Below are positions 33,592-41,919 of a stretch of DNA of 64,000 nt, piece after piece. The notes beneath the pieces were generated by a model, which did no database searches, was not told the DNA's origin, and was given only the letters and a program-made list of their open reading frames with translations. Numbering within the stretch: position 1 is the first letter of the stretch; each line of letters starts with the position of its first letter. This stretch comes from Kitasatospora sp. NBC_01287 (GTDB lineage Bacteria; Actinomycetota; Actinomycetes; Streptomycetales; Streptomycetaceae), in contig NZ_JAPEPB010000001.1 of the NCBI RefSeq assembly GCF_026340565.1, positions 1,674,001 to 1,738,000 on the forward strand, given 5' to 3'. A program made the position numbers and the translations under genes.

Positions 33592-34350
33592 GTGCAAAAC
33601 GCAGATCAGTTCGGGTACGCCGCCGCCGACGGCTCGCCACCGACCCCACCGCCGTCCACCGACCCCGGCGCCACGACCGGCGACACGGCGGGCGACACGG
33701 AGAGACTCGGGCACGCGGTGCGAGCCGCGCAGAACGGCGACGAAGAGGCGTTCCGGCTGGTCTTCCGCATCGTGCAGCCGATGCTGCTGCGCTACCTGCG
33801 GGTCATGGTGGGCGGCGACGGCAGCGGCGCCGGGGACGCCGAGGACATCGCCTCGGAGGCCTGGCTGCAGATCGCCCGGGACCTGCACACCTTCCACGGC
33901 GACGGCGACGGCTTCCGGGGCTGGGCCGCCACCATCGCCCGGCACCGCGCGCTGGACCACCTGCGGGCCCGGCGGCGGCGGCCCACCGCCGACCTGCCGG
34001 TCGAGGAACTGCTCGACCTGCCCGCCCCGGAGGACACCGAGGGCAGCGTGCTGACCGCCCTCGGGACCCGGGAGGCGCTGGACCTGATCGCCGGGCTGCC
34101 CCGGGACCAGGCCGAGGCGGTGCTGCTGCGCGTGGTGCTGCAACTGGACGCGGAGAGCGCGGCCCAGGTGCTCGGCAAGCGGGCCGGCAGCGTCCGGATG
34201 GCCGCCCACCGGGGCCTGCGCCGGCTGGCCAAACTGCTCGACTCGCCCGGCGCCGTCCCCACTCAGCGCGGCCCGTCGAAACGGCTCAAGAAAAATCTCG
34301 CCGAAGGTGTGACACAACCCGGAGCCTCGACGCTGAAGGACATGAGATGA
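33592..34350 (+). CDS. ECF-type RNA polymerase sigma factor
   Basis: 252 aa from the GTG at 33592, with GAGGGG about 12 bp before it. A Thr/Pro-rich leader (TPPPSTDPGATTGDTAGD) precedes sigma region 2 (NGDEEAFRLVFRIVQPMLLRYLRV, DAEDIASEAWLQIARDLHTFHGDGDGFRGWAATIARHRALDHLRAR) and region 4 (LIAGLPRDQAEAVLLRVVLQLDAESAAQVLGKRAGSVRMAAHRGLRRLA). A basic tail follows. It overlaps the next gene by ATGA, so both are co-translated. That gene is a likely anti-sigma or regulated membrane partner. Confidence 0.9.
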   Translation: MQNADQFGYAAADGSPPTPPPSTDPGATTGDTAGDTERLGHAVRAAQNGDEEAFRLVFRIVQPMLLRYLRVMVGGDGSGAGDAEDIASEAWLQIARDLHTFHGDGDGFRGWAATIARHRALDHLRARRRRPTADLPVEELLDLPAPEDTEGSVLTALGTREALDLIAGLPRDQAEAVLLRVVLQLDAESAAQVLGKRAGSVRMAAHRGLRRLAKLLDSPGAVPTQRGPSKRLKKNLAEGVTQPGASTLKDMR

Positions 34351-35447
34351 GCACCAACCGACCCCGTCGGATCGACCGCGACGCCGCCGAGCACCTGCTG
34401 GCCGGCGGCGCGGACGGTACGCCGGGCGGTCTGGACGCCCTCTCCGGACTGCTCGCCGCCGCTGCCGCCCCCGCGACCGCGGCCGAACTGACCGGCGAGG
34501 AGGCGGCCGTGACCGCGTTCCGGGAGGCCGCCCGCCTCGCTCCGACCCGTGCCACCGCGCCACTCGTCCCGTCCACCCCGCCCGCCCCGTCCAAGCCCCG
34601 GAGTCGCCCGATGGCCAGCTGCGCACCGCAGAGGTTCCGCGTACCCACGCGGTTCCTCAGTGCGAAGGCCGCCGTGGCAGCGCTGGCGGTGACGGCGATC
34701 GGCGGGGTAGCGGTGGCGGCCGGGACGGGGCACCTGCCGGTCGTGCTCGGCGGCCAGGGACACTCCGTGCCCGCCGACAACACGGCCACCAGCGCTTCGG
34801 CCTCCGCCGCCCCGGTCGCGAGCTGGACCGGCGCGCCCGGCACCGCGCGGCCGAGCACGGCGCGGGCCGACGGACCGGCGAGCGGACCCGCCGCTGCCCG
34901 GCCGCTGCCCGGCGGCTCGGGATCAGCCGGTGCTTCGCTCGGCGACCCGGCCGGCTCGGGTAGCTCGGGCGGCTCCGGCGGGGGTGGCGGCGGCACTGCC
35001 GCGACCTCGCCGGGGCCCTCGGCCGCGAGTCCGTCGGGCAGGACCGCGGTGCCCGGGCAGGCGCTGCCCAGCGGGTCGGGTCTCGCCGCCGTGCTGCTGC
35101 CGCTCTGCCGCGTCTGGCCGAGCGACGGCCAGTCCGGCTCCGCCGACTCCCGGTTCGAGCCGCTGACGCGCGCGGCGGGCGGCTCGGACCGGGTCCGCAC
35201 CTTCTGCGCCGCCCTGCTGAAGCAGGGCGACCAGGACGGCAAGAGCTCGCCGGCCGCCTCCCAAGTGCCCTCGCCCAGGGCCGGCGACCCCACCCCGGGC
35301 CGCCTGCCCACACCGGTCCCGAGCGCGACCCGCACCGCGGTCGCACCGAGCCCGACCGGCGGACAGGACCGCGGCCGAGCCCCGCAGGGGCCGGACGGCG
35401 GCATCCTCGGCGGCGTCAGCGGCGGCCTCGACCACGGGAGGCTGTGA
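34347..35447 (+). CDS. single-pass membrane protein coupled to the ECF sigma factor, unknown
   Basis: 366 aa. The N-terminal 100 residues are cytoplasmic (DRDAAEHLLAGGADG, ALSGLLAAAAAPATAAELTGEEAAVTAFREA), followed by one helix (KAAVAALAVTAIGGVAVAAGTG). The long outer part is Ser/Pro/Gly-rich with a small region LCRVW..CAALLKQGDQDGK. The layout and ATGA overlap fit an anti-sigma factor or sigma-regulated protein. The N-terminal FREAARLAP repeats the helix seen in such Streptomyces proteins. The typical zinc-binding HxxxCxxC is absent, so the anti-sigma role is only an inference. Most of the protein looks disordered. Confidence 0.75.
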   Translation: MSTNRPRRIDRDAAEHLLAGGADGTPGGLDALSGLLAAAAAPATAAELTGEEAAVTAFREAARLAPTRATAPLVPSTPPAPSKPRSRPMASCAPQRFRVPTRFLSAKAAVAALAVTAIGGVAVAAGTGHLPVVLGGQGHSVPADNTATSASASAAPVASWTGAPGTARPSTARADGPASGPAAARPLPGGSGSAGASLGDPAGSGSSGGSGGGGGGTAATSPGPSAASPSGRTAVPGQALPSGSGLAAVLLPLCRVWPSDGQSGSADSRFEPLTRAAGGSDRVRTFCAALLKQGDQDGKSSPAASQVPSPRAGDPTPGRLPTPVPSATRTAVAPSPTGGQDRGRAPQGPDGGILGGVSGGLDHGRL

Positions 35448-35986
35448 GCCGGCGCGAAGAGCTCCGCGACACGCGGTCCAGGCAGTACACGCAGTACACG
35501 CAGTACAACGCGATACCCCCTCAGACTCCGGGACGGGTGGTGGCTTCCCCGGGCACACCACCCTCCCGGAACTCCGGCGGCCCTGACTGTGCATGAGTTC
35601 GGCCGCCGGCCCCGACGGGGTGACGGACTCCCCCGGGTCCGTCACCCCGCGGTACGAGTCTGGGTCCGGCCCGGCTGGGGTCGGCCGGGCCTGGCCCAGG
35701 CTCCCCACGCTCCGGCGCGCCGCCGCCCCGGAGCCGTCCCAGCACGCCCTCGCACAGCACCCTCCCAGAGCGCTGTCGTGCCCGCACGACCTCGGCAAAC
35801 TGCCGGGTGACCGCTCGTCGCGCTACGTGTAGGGTTCCGATGGATGGTCGAACGCCGGTGCGTTCACCCACAGTTGTGTACGTCCAGGGGAGATCTTGTC
35901 ATGCCCTTGACATATCGGTGGATTCACGGCAGTGGATTCACCGTCACCCACCTCCCCTCACGACCCCCTCAGGATGCGGAGGCCCG
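35448..35986. other. gene-free stretch with two hairpins and a short repeat
   Basis: 539 bp. It contains a GCAGTACAC 9-bp repeat (three units, 35482-35508), the terminator at 35528-35569 and a second hairpin (CCGGCGGCC 35574-35582, GGCCGCCGG 35601-35609). A perfect TTGACA hexamer at 35907-35912 is followed by a doubled GTGGATTCAC (35917 and 35932). No convincing -10 box is found at 17 bp. The open frames in this stretch lack a ribosome-binding site and recognisable content. Confidence 0.65.
35528..35569 (+). terminator. hairpin terminator after the sigma/membrane-protein operon
   Basis: CCGGGACGGGTGGTG pairs with CACCACCCTCCCGG with one mismatch and a 13-nt loop. It lies 80 bp after the stop codon. 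Confidence 0.75.
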
Positions 35987-36607
35987 ATGGGCAAGCACCT
36001 GCTCCACCGCCCCGGTTCAGCCGGCGAGCACCAGTTGCAGCAGGCGCACGGCACCGCCGAGCGGGCCGAGCGGTTCTACCGCGAGCAGGTGCTGGACCAT
36101 CTGAACCCGGCCATGCGGGAGTTCGTCGCCCGCCAGGAGATGGCCTTCGTCGCCACCTCGGACGCGAACGGCGAGTGCGACGCCACCTTCCGGGCCGGCC
36201 CGCCCGGCTTCCTGCACGTGTTGGACGAGCGGACCCTCGCCTACCCCGAGTACCGGGGCAACGGCGTGATGGCGAGCCTGGGCAACATCAGCGAGAACGG
36301 CCATGTCGGCCTGCTGCTGGTCGATTTCGTCCGCGACGTGATCGGTCTGCACATCAACGGCCGGGCCCGGGTGGTCGAGGACGTCGACCTGCGCCCGAGC
36401 GCACCCGGCCTGCCACTGGAGACCGCGCCGGGCCGGCGGGCCGAGCACTGGGTGCTGATCGACATCGAGGAGGCCTATCTGCACTGCGCCAAGCACATCC
36501 CCAGGTTCGTCCCGGTGGCGCGCACCCGCGCCTGGGGCACCGACGACGCACGACGTAAGGGCGGCGACTTCTTCGGCGCCAAGGAAACCAGCGGACAAGG
36601 AATCTGA
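35987..36607 (+). CDS. pyridoxamine 5'-phosphate oxidase-like FMN-binding protein
   Basis: 206 aa, ATG after GGAGG. Family signature: MREFVARQEMAFVATSDANGECDATFRAGPPGFLHVLDERTLAYPEYRGNGVMASLGNI, with SENGHVGLLLVDFVRDVIGLHINGRARVVED. It forms the split barrel that binds FMN. It ends 20 bp before the flavohemoprotein gene, so both are probably on one transcript. The PPOX partner may be a flavin reductase or carrier, but this is inference. ALLCAK-type residues (YLHCAKHIPRF) near the end may add a cofactor site. Confidence 0.87.
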   Translation: MGKHLLHRPGSAGEHQLQQAHGTAERAERFYREQVLDHLNPAMREFVARQEMAFVATSDANGECDATFRAGPPGFLHVLDERTLAYPEYRGNGVMASLGNISENGHVGLLLVDFVRDVIGLHINGRARVVEDVDLRPSAPGLPLETAPGRRAEHWVLIDIEEAYLHCAKHIPRFVPVARTRAWGTDDARRKGGDFFGAKETSGQGI

Positions 36608-36626
36608 CGCAGCGTCATCCACCGCC

Positions 36627-37847
36627 ATGACTGATGAGACCGACAAGACCGAGAACCTGACCCTGATCCGCGAGAGCTTCGCCCTGGTCGACCAGCACGC
36701 GGACAAGCTCACCGGCCACTTCTACGCGACGCTCTTCCTGCACGATCCCGAGGTCCGCGAGCTCTTCCCGCCCGCCATGGACCTGCAGCGCGACCGGCTC
36801 TTCCGGGCGCTGGCCGGCGCCGTGCGGATGCTCGACCGGCCCGCCGAACTGACCACCTTCCTGCAGCAGTTGGGGCGTGACCACCGCAAGTACGGGGTGC
36901 GCACCGCACACTACGACGCCGTGGGATCGGCGCTGCTGGCCACCCTGCGCCGGTTCGCCGGCGAGGCCTGGACCCCCGCCCACGAGCGGGCCTGGACCGC
37001 GGCCTACGGTCAGATCGCGGCCGCGATGAGCGGAGCCGCCGAGGCCGAGGCCGGGCAGACCCCGGCGAGTTGGCTGGCCGAGGTGGTGGCGCACGAGCGG
37101 CGCTCCGACGACCTGGCGGTACTGACCCTGCGCCCGGACGCCCCGTTCCCCTACCGGGCCGGCCAGTACACCACCGTGGAGACCGCCCGCTGGCCCCGGG
37201 TCTGGCGCCCGTACTCGATCGCCAACGCGCCGCGCCGCGACGGCCTGGTGAGCCTGCACGTGCGGGCCGTGCCGGCCGGCTGGGTGAGCAACACGCTGGT
37301 CCAGCACACCCGGGTCGGCGACGTCGTCCGCCTGGGTCCGGGGCGCGGCACCATGACGCTGCCCGAGCGGCCGGCCCGCCGGGTGGTCTGCGTGGCCGGC
37401 GGCACCGGCCTGGCCCCGGTGAAGGCGCTGGTCGAGGAGATGATCGCGCGCAACCGCCCGCTCACCCTGCACCTGTTCGTCGGCGCGCGCCACGAGCGCG
37501 ACCTCTACGACCTGCGGAGCCTGCGGCAGTTGGCCAGCGTCTTCCCCCGGCTGCTGCTGGTGCCGGTGGTCTCCGAGGAGATCGGCTACCAGGGCGTGGT
37601 GGGCCGGCTGCCCGAGGTGGTCCCGGCCCAGGGCCACTGGGTGGAGCACGAGGTCTTCGTCAGCGGGCCGGACGACATGGTGGTCAGCATGGTCGAGCGG
37701 TTCCAGCGCGACGGCGTGCCCGCCGAGCGGCTGCACTACGAGCTGAACACCACGCCGGCGGAACTGGACATCACCTCGGGGCTGCTGGACGCGGAGTTCC
37801 GAGCGTCCGAGCAGCCGCGCACTGGCGCTGACGGGACCTCACGCTAG
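36627..37847 (+). CDS. flavohemoprotein (globin-FAD-NAD(P)H oxidoreductase)
   Basis: 406 aa. Residues 1-140 form a globin domain (LIRESFALVDQHADKLTGHFYATLFLHDPEVRELF, proximal His in GRDHRKYGV). Next comes a ferredoxin-reductase-like FAD domain with RPYSIANAP (FAD motif RxYS) and GPGRGTMTL, then an NAD(P)H domain with VVCVAGGTGLAPVKAL and FVSGPDDMVVSMVERF. Flavohemoproteins oxidise nitric oxide to nitrate. The globin B10 Tyr is FYATLF, as in family members. The gene immediately follows a PPOX protein gene. No NsrR-type site was recognised upstream. Confidence 0.9.
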   Translation: MTDETDKTENLTLIRESFALVDQHADKLTGHFYATLFLHDPEVRELFPPAMDLQRDRLFRALAGAVRMLDRPAELTTFLQQLGRDHRKYGVRTAHYDAVGSALLATLRRFAGEAWTPAHERAWTAAYGQIAAAMSGAAEAEAGQTPASWLAEVVAHERRSDDLAVLTLRPDAPFPYRAGQYTTVETARWPRVWRPYSIANAPRRDGLVSLHVRAVPAGWVSNTLVQHTRVGDVVRLGPGRGTMTLPERPARRVVCVAGGTGLAPVKALVEEMIARNRPLTLHLFVGARHERDLYDLRSLRQLASVFPRLLLVPVVSEEIGYQGVVGRLPEVVPAQGHWVEHEVFVSGPDDMVVSMVERFQRDGVPAERLHYELNTTPAELDITSGLLDAEFRASEQPRTGADGTSR

Positions 37848-37865
37848 CCGGACGCGAGCGGGGCC

Positions 37866-37907
37866 GGGCGGTGGTGGGCGGGCGAATCGGCCCGCCCACC
37901 ACCGCCC
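37866..37907. terminator. strong hairpin between the flavohemoprotein gene and the hydrolase-SDR fusion gene
   Basis: An 18-bp perfect stem: GGGCGGTGGTGGGCGGGC, loop GAATCG, then the complement at 37890-37907. It lies between convergent genes. The following DNA has CACCACCGCCCACC repeats. Confidence 0.9.
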
Positions 37908-37984
37908 ACCCGCCCATCACCGCCCCGCCCACCACCGCCCACCCGGGCCGCGCCCACGTCGTACCCAGGCCGTGCCCGGGTCGG

Positions 37985-39733
37985 TCAGCCCGCGTTGATC
38001 CGCGCGGCCCGGCGCAGCAGCCCGGGTGAGATCCGCCCGACCCAGCGCGCGACCTTCGCCTCCACCGTGACCGGGACCACCGGCTTGCCGGTGCGCACCG
38101 CCTTGACGATCTCGGCGGCCACCTTCTCCGGCGGGAAGCCCCGGCGGGCGTAGAGCTTGGCCACCCGGGCCTGCTTGGCGGCCTGCTCGCTCGCCGAGAC
38201 CCCGGAGAAGGTCGAGGTCCTGGTGATGTTGGTGTTGACGATGCCGGGGCAGATCGCGCTCACCCCGATCCCGCTGTCGGCGAGTTCGGCCCGCAGGCAG
38301 TCGGAGAGCATCAGCACCGCGGCCTTGCTGGTGGCGTAGGCGGCGAGCACCTTGGAGGGCAGATAGGCCGCCGCGGAGGCCAGGTTGACGATGTGGCCGC
38401 CCCGGCCGCGCTCGACCATCAGCGCGCCGAAGGCCCGGCAGCCGTGGATCACGCCCCACAGGTTGACGTCCAGGACCCGCTGCCACTCCTTCTCGGTGGT
38501 CTGCAGGAAGGTGCCCGAGTGCCCGATACCGGCGTTGTTCACCAGCACGTCCGGCACCCCGTGGGCGGCCGCCACCTGCTGCGCGAAGGCGTCCACGGCC
38601 GCGCCGTCGCTGACGTCCACCCGGTAGGCGTGGCCCGCGCCGCCGACCAGCGTGACCAGTTCGGCGGTCCGCTCTGCGGCCGCGAGGTCGAGGTCGCAAA
38701 CCACCACGGTGGCGCCCTCCTCACCGAAGGCCAACGCGGTGGCGCGCCCGATCCCGCTGCCGGCGCCGGTGACGACCACCACCCGCTCACCCGGGCCCGG
38801 CGGACGCCCGGTCGCCTCGATCCGCCCGGCGAACTCGCGCACCAGACCCGCCACCACCGGCCCCTGTTCGAGCAGCGCGGACCAGTGGGTCGCGTTCAGC
38901 TCGCGCCGGGTCAGCTGCGGCACCCAGCGTTCCAGGCCCTCGGACAGGAACGGGCTGACGTAGTGGTCGCGGCGCAGCGTGACCAGCTGCACCGGGACCT
39001 CGGTGGGCCGCTCGCGCGGGTGGCGCAGCGTGGGACGCATGTTCGCCCGGTACAACTCGATTCCGCGAACGGCGTCCTGACGGATCGTCGGCTGCGGGTG
39101 GCCGGTGCGCGGCCGCACCCCCTCCAGGTCGCGCAGCACCCTGGGCCAGGCCCGGGCCAGGCCCAGGCGCCAGGTGGCGGGGGCCAGGAAGGGCAGGTGG
39201 AAGGCGGTGATGTACCAGGAGTGCGCTCCCTGCACCAGGAGTTGGCGCAGGTGGCGGGGGGTGGGGCGGCGCAGCCGGTGCCGGATCCAGTGGCCCATAT
39301 GGTCCAGGCAGGGGCCGGACATCGTGGTGTAGGAGGCGAGTCGGCGCTCGGCGCCGGGTTCGGTGACGGCCTCCCAGGACTGCAGCGAGCCCCAGTCGTG
39401 CGCGACCACGTGCACCGGGCGGTCGGGGCGCACCGCGTCGGCCACCGCGAAGAGGTCGGCGGCCAGCAGCTCCAGGCGGTACCCGGAGCGGTCGGCCGGC
39501 GCCGAGGACTCGCCCGCGCCGCGCACGTCGTAGCGGACCACGTGGTGGTCGGCGGCCAGGTCGGCGGCCACGTCGTCCCAGACCCGGTGGGTGTCCGGAT
39601 AGCCGTGCACCAGCAGCACGGTGGGTGCGGTGGGGTCGCCCTGCTCGAAGACGGCCAGGTCGACGCCCGCGCTGCGCACGGTCCGTCGGCGGACCGGGCT
39701 CGGCTGACCGGTGCTCATGCGGCCGGTGCTCAT
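37985..39733 (-). CDS. alpha/beta-hydrolase fused to a short-chain dehydrogenase/reductase
   Basis: 582 aa. The start ATG at 39733 overlaps the stop of the M24 gene. A second ATG at 39718 lies in a 15-bp duplication (MSTGR/MSTGQ). Residues about 20-320 form an epoxide-hydrolase-like domain: LLVHGYPDTHRVWDD and VVAHDWGSLQSWEAV (Asp nucleophile), with ATHWSALLEQ near the catalytic His. Residues about 330-580 form an SDR: VVVVTGAGSGIGRATALAFGEEGA, LVNNAGIGHSG, NLASAAAYLPSKVLAAYATSKAAV (YxxxK) and AICPGIVNTNI. This fusion is known in actinobacteria. Together with its neighbours it suggests breakdown of a lipophilic or cyclic substrate. The substrate is unknown. Confidence 0.92.
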   Translation of the reverse strand: MSTGRMSTGQPSPVRRRTVRSAGVDLAVFEQGDPTAPTVLLVHGYPDTHRVWDDVAADLAADHHVVRYDVRGAGESSAPADRSGYRLELLAADLFAVADAVRPDRPVHVVAHDWGSLQSWEAVTEPGAERRLASYTTMSGPCLDHMGHWIRHRLRRPTPRHLRQLLVQGAHSWYITAFHLPFLAPATWRLGLARAWPRVLRDLEGVRPRTGHPQPTIRQDAVRGIELYRANMRPTLRHPRERPTEVPVQLVTLRRDHYVSPFLSEGLERWVPQLTRRELNATHWSALLEQGPVVAGLVREFAGRIEATGRPPGPGERVVVVTGAGSGIGRATALAFGEEGATVVVCDLDLAAAERTAELVTLVGGAGHAYRVDVSDGAAVDAFAQQVAAAHGVPDVLVNNAGIGHSGTFLQTTEKEWQRVLDVNLWGVIHGCRAFGALMVERGRGGHIVNLASAAAYLPSKVLAAYATSKAAVLMLSDCLRAELADSGIGVSAICPGIVNTNITRTSTFSGVSASEQAAKQARVAKLYARRGFPPEKVAAEIVKAVRTGKPVVPVTVEAKVARWVGRISPGLLRRAARINAG

Positions 39734-40563
39734 GCGGCGGCCTCCTCAAGGCTCGTCCAGCGCCGCACGTGCGGCAGGTCGTCGTCCAGCCAGTAGGCGT
39801 CGTCGTCGGTGACCACCAGCAGCTCCTCGAACTTGATCCCCACCGAACGGAAGCCGATGTGCGGCTCCACCGCCCACAGGCCGGGGGTGGGCGCGTGCCG
39901 GGAGGCGCGGCCGTCGGCCCAGAGTGGCGAACGGCCGTGCAGGCGCTCGCTGATCAGCTCCCGGCCCAGGGTCTGCAGGGTGCGCAGGCCGAAGCCGAAG
40001 AGGTTGACGCCCTTGGGCGCGCGGCTGGTGTTGCGGGTCACCTGGTGGCCGATCACCCGCCCAGGGTAGACCTGGTGGCGGTTGTCGTACCCGTGCGCGG
40101 CGATCTGGGCGTCCACCGCCGCGTAGACCTCGTCGAGCGGCTTGCGGGCCCGCACCTCGCGCAGGATCAACTCGCGGTAGACCTTGAGGTCCTGGGCGAG
40201 CCGGTCCCAGACGGGGTTGTCGCCGACCTTGCCGCCGTAACCGATGTCGGCGGTGTAGCCGTCCACCACCGGGGCGCAGTCCAGCACGTAGGGCATGCCC
40301 TCCTGCAGCACCCGGGAGCCCGCGAAGAACTGCAGCGGGGTGTGGAAGTGGCGGAACGCGGTGCGGTCGCCGAACCAGGCGAACGGGACGTGGAAGAAGT
40401 CGTCCACACCCGCGGCCACCAGGCGGCGGCGCAGCTCGGCGGTGGCCTGGCGCTCGGTCACCCCTGGCTCGATCCAGGCGGCGACCTGCTCGGCGCAGTG
40501 GTAGGCGAGCTGCTGGACCTCGCGGAAGCGGTCCAGGTCCCGGTCGGAGTAGGCGAAAGGCAT
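39730..40563 (-). CDS. M24-family (creatinase/prolidase-like) protein
   Basis: 277 aa with the pita-bread fold. The metal ligands look complete: DCAPVVDGYTADIGYGG (two Asp), PGRVIGHQVTRN (His), PGLWAVEPHIGF (Glu) and GIKFEELLVV (Glu). The N-terminal prolidase domain is missing, so it is the catalytic domain only. It is read 4 bp after the reductase gene and overlaps the hydrolase-SDR gene. M24 proteins are Mn/Fe/Co metallopeptidases or related hydrolases. In this catabolic-looking operon it could act on a C-N bond of the same substrate, which is inference. Confidence 0.88.
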   Translation of the reverse strand: MPFAYSDRDLDRFREVQQLAYHCAEQVAAWIEPGVTERQATAELRRRLVAAGVDDFFHVPFAWFGDRTAFRHFHTPLQFFAGSRVLQEGMPYVLDCAPVVDGYTADIGYGGKVGDNPVWDRLAQDLKVYRELILREVRARKPLDEVYAAVDAQIAAHGYDNRHQVYPGRVIGHQVTRNTSRAPKGVNLFGFGLRTLQTLGRELISERLHGRSPLWADGRASRHAPTPGLWAVEPHIGFRSVGIKFEELLVVTDDDAYWLDDDLPHVRRWTSLEEAAA

Positions 40564-40566
40564 CGG

Positions 40567-41739
40567 TCAGACCTCCAGGACCAGGGTGGTGCCCTCGGCC
40601 GCGCGGGAGACGCAGGGCAGCAGGGCGCCGCTCGCGCGCTCCTCGGCGGTGAGCCGGCGGTCGCGGTGCTCGGGGGTGCCGTCCAGCACCCGCACCCGGC
40701 AGGTGCCGCAGAACCCCTGGTGGCAGGAGTACGGCAGGTCGGGCCTGGCCTCGCGCAGCACGTCCAGCGCGGAGCGGTCGGCCGGGACGGACAGCGTCTC
40801 GCCGCCCGCGCCGAGGCGGAGGGCGAACGGGCGGCCGTCCAGGATCGGGGCGGCGCCGAAGCGCTCGTAGTGCAGGGCGGTGGCGGGCGAGGCGTCGAAG
40901 GCGTCCTGCACGGCGGCCAGCATGGGGGTCGGGCCGCAGCAGTAGACGGCGGTGCCGGGCCGGGCCCGGGCCAGCAGCTCGGCGCCGGTCGGCACGCCCG
41001 CCGTGCTGTCGGCGAGCAGGGTGACCCGGTCGGGGGCCAGCGCGAGCAGTTCCTCGGCGAAGGGCATCGAGGCGGCATCGCGCCCGGTGTGCACCAACTG
41101 CCAGTCCAGACCGCGGCGCTGGGCCTCGCGGGCCATCGGGAGCAGCGGGGTGATGCCGATCCCTCCGGCCAGCAGCAGCACCCGCGGCTCACCGCAGAAG
41201 GCGAAGCCGTTGCGCGGCCGGCGCACCGTCAGCCGGGCACCGAGGTGCAGCTCGTCGTGGATCTCGCGGGAGCCGCCGCCCCCGTCCGCGATCCGGCGCA
41301 CCGCGATCCGGTAGACGGCGCGGTCGGCCGGGTCGCCGCAGAGCGAGTAGTGGCGCTCGCGGCCCGAGGGCAGGGTGAGCCGCAGGTGGGCGCCTGGCTG
41401 CCAGGCGGGCAGCGCGTCCCCGGCCGGGTCGGCCAGCCGCAGCTCGAGAACCTGCTCGGCGACCGCGCGGTGCCCGGTGACCACCAGCGAGAGCGGCGCG
41501 CGCGAACGGGGCGCGGGCAGCCGCGGGTTGCGCCGCAGCAGCCGCCGGCCCAGCGCCGGGGTGTAGACCTCGCCGAAGGTGGTGACCGCGTGCATGAAGC
41601 GGTCCCGGCGCGGGCGGCCGTAGAGGTCCGGTGGCGGGGTGTCCAGGTCGAGCTGGGCGGTGCGGCCGAAGACGGCCGTGGGCGCGGGCTCGGTCTCCCG
41701 CGACGTGGGGCTCTGTTTCTTCATCGGGCGCCTGTTCAT
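40567..41739 (-). CDS. PDR/VanB-type oxidoreductase with C-terminal [2Fe-2S] domain
   Basis: 390 aa (385 from the second ATG at 41724). The layout is a phthalate dioxygenase reductase: an FMN/FAD domain (RHYSLCGDPADR), an NAD domain (LLLAGGIGITPLLPMAREA, YCCGPTPMLAAV) and a C-terminal plant-type [2Fe-2S] domain (CHQGFCGTCRVRVLDG, with the fourth Cys in LPCVSRA). It passes NADH electrons to an oxygenase. The diiron-type protein encoded directly upstream is the obvious partner. Start choice is uncertain because upstream DNA is a tandem repeat. Confidence 0.9.
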   Translation of the reverse strand: MNRRPMKKQSPTSRETEPAPTAVFGRTAQLDLDTPPPDLYGRPRRDRFMHAVTTFGEVYTPALGRRLLRRNPRLPAPRSRAPLSLVVTGHRAVAEQVLELRLADPAGDALPAWQPGAHLRLTLPSGRERHYSLCGDPADRAVYRIAVRRIADGGGGSREIHDELHLGARLTVRRPRNGFAFCGEPRVLLLAGGIGITPLLPMAREAQRRGLDWQLVHTGRDAASMPFAEELLALAPDRVTLLADSTAGVPTGAELLARARPGTAVYCCGPTPMLAAVQDAFDASPATALHYERFGAAPILDGRPFALRLGAGGETLSVPADRSALDVLREARPDLPYSCHQGFCGTCRVRVLDGTPEHRDRRLTAEERASGALLPCVSRAAEGTTLVLEV

Positions 41740-41745
41740 CGGGGG

Positions 41746-41912
41746 CCGGTTCTTCTGGGGCCGGTTCTTCTGGGGCCGTACTTCGGGTACTGGTTCTTCG
41801 AGGCCGGTTCTTCGAGTGCCGGTTCTTCGAGGCCGGTTCTTCGAGTGCCGGTTCTTCGAGGCCGGTTCTTCGAGTGCCGGTTCTTCGAGTGCCGGTTCTT
41901 CGAGTGCCGGGC
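41746..41912. repeat. 14-15-bp tandem repeat between the diiron-type gene and the reductase gene
   Basis: About eleven copies of CCGGTTCTTCGAGTG or CCGGTTCTTCGAGG in tandem, alternating. They fill the 180-bp gap between two minus-strand genes. The frame through the repeat is open on the minus strand as well, so part could be read into the reductase N-terminus in another start scenario. Confidence 0.9.
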
Positions 41913-41919
41913 GGCGAGG

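Noticed and set aside
35589..35832. Small frames in the gap before the PPOX gene
   Set aside because: They overlap hairpins and repeats, are Arg/Pro-rich and have no plausible start.
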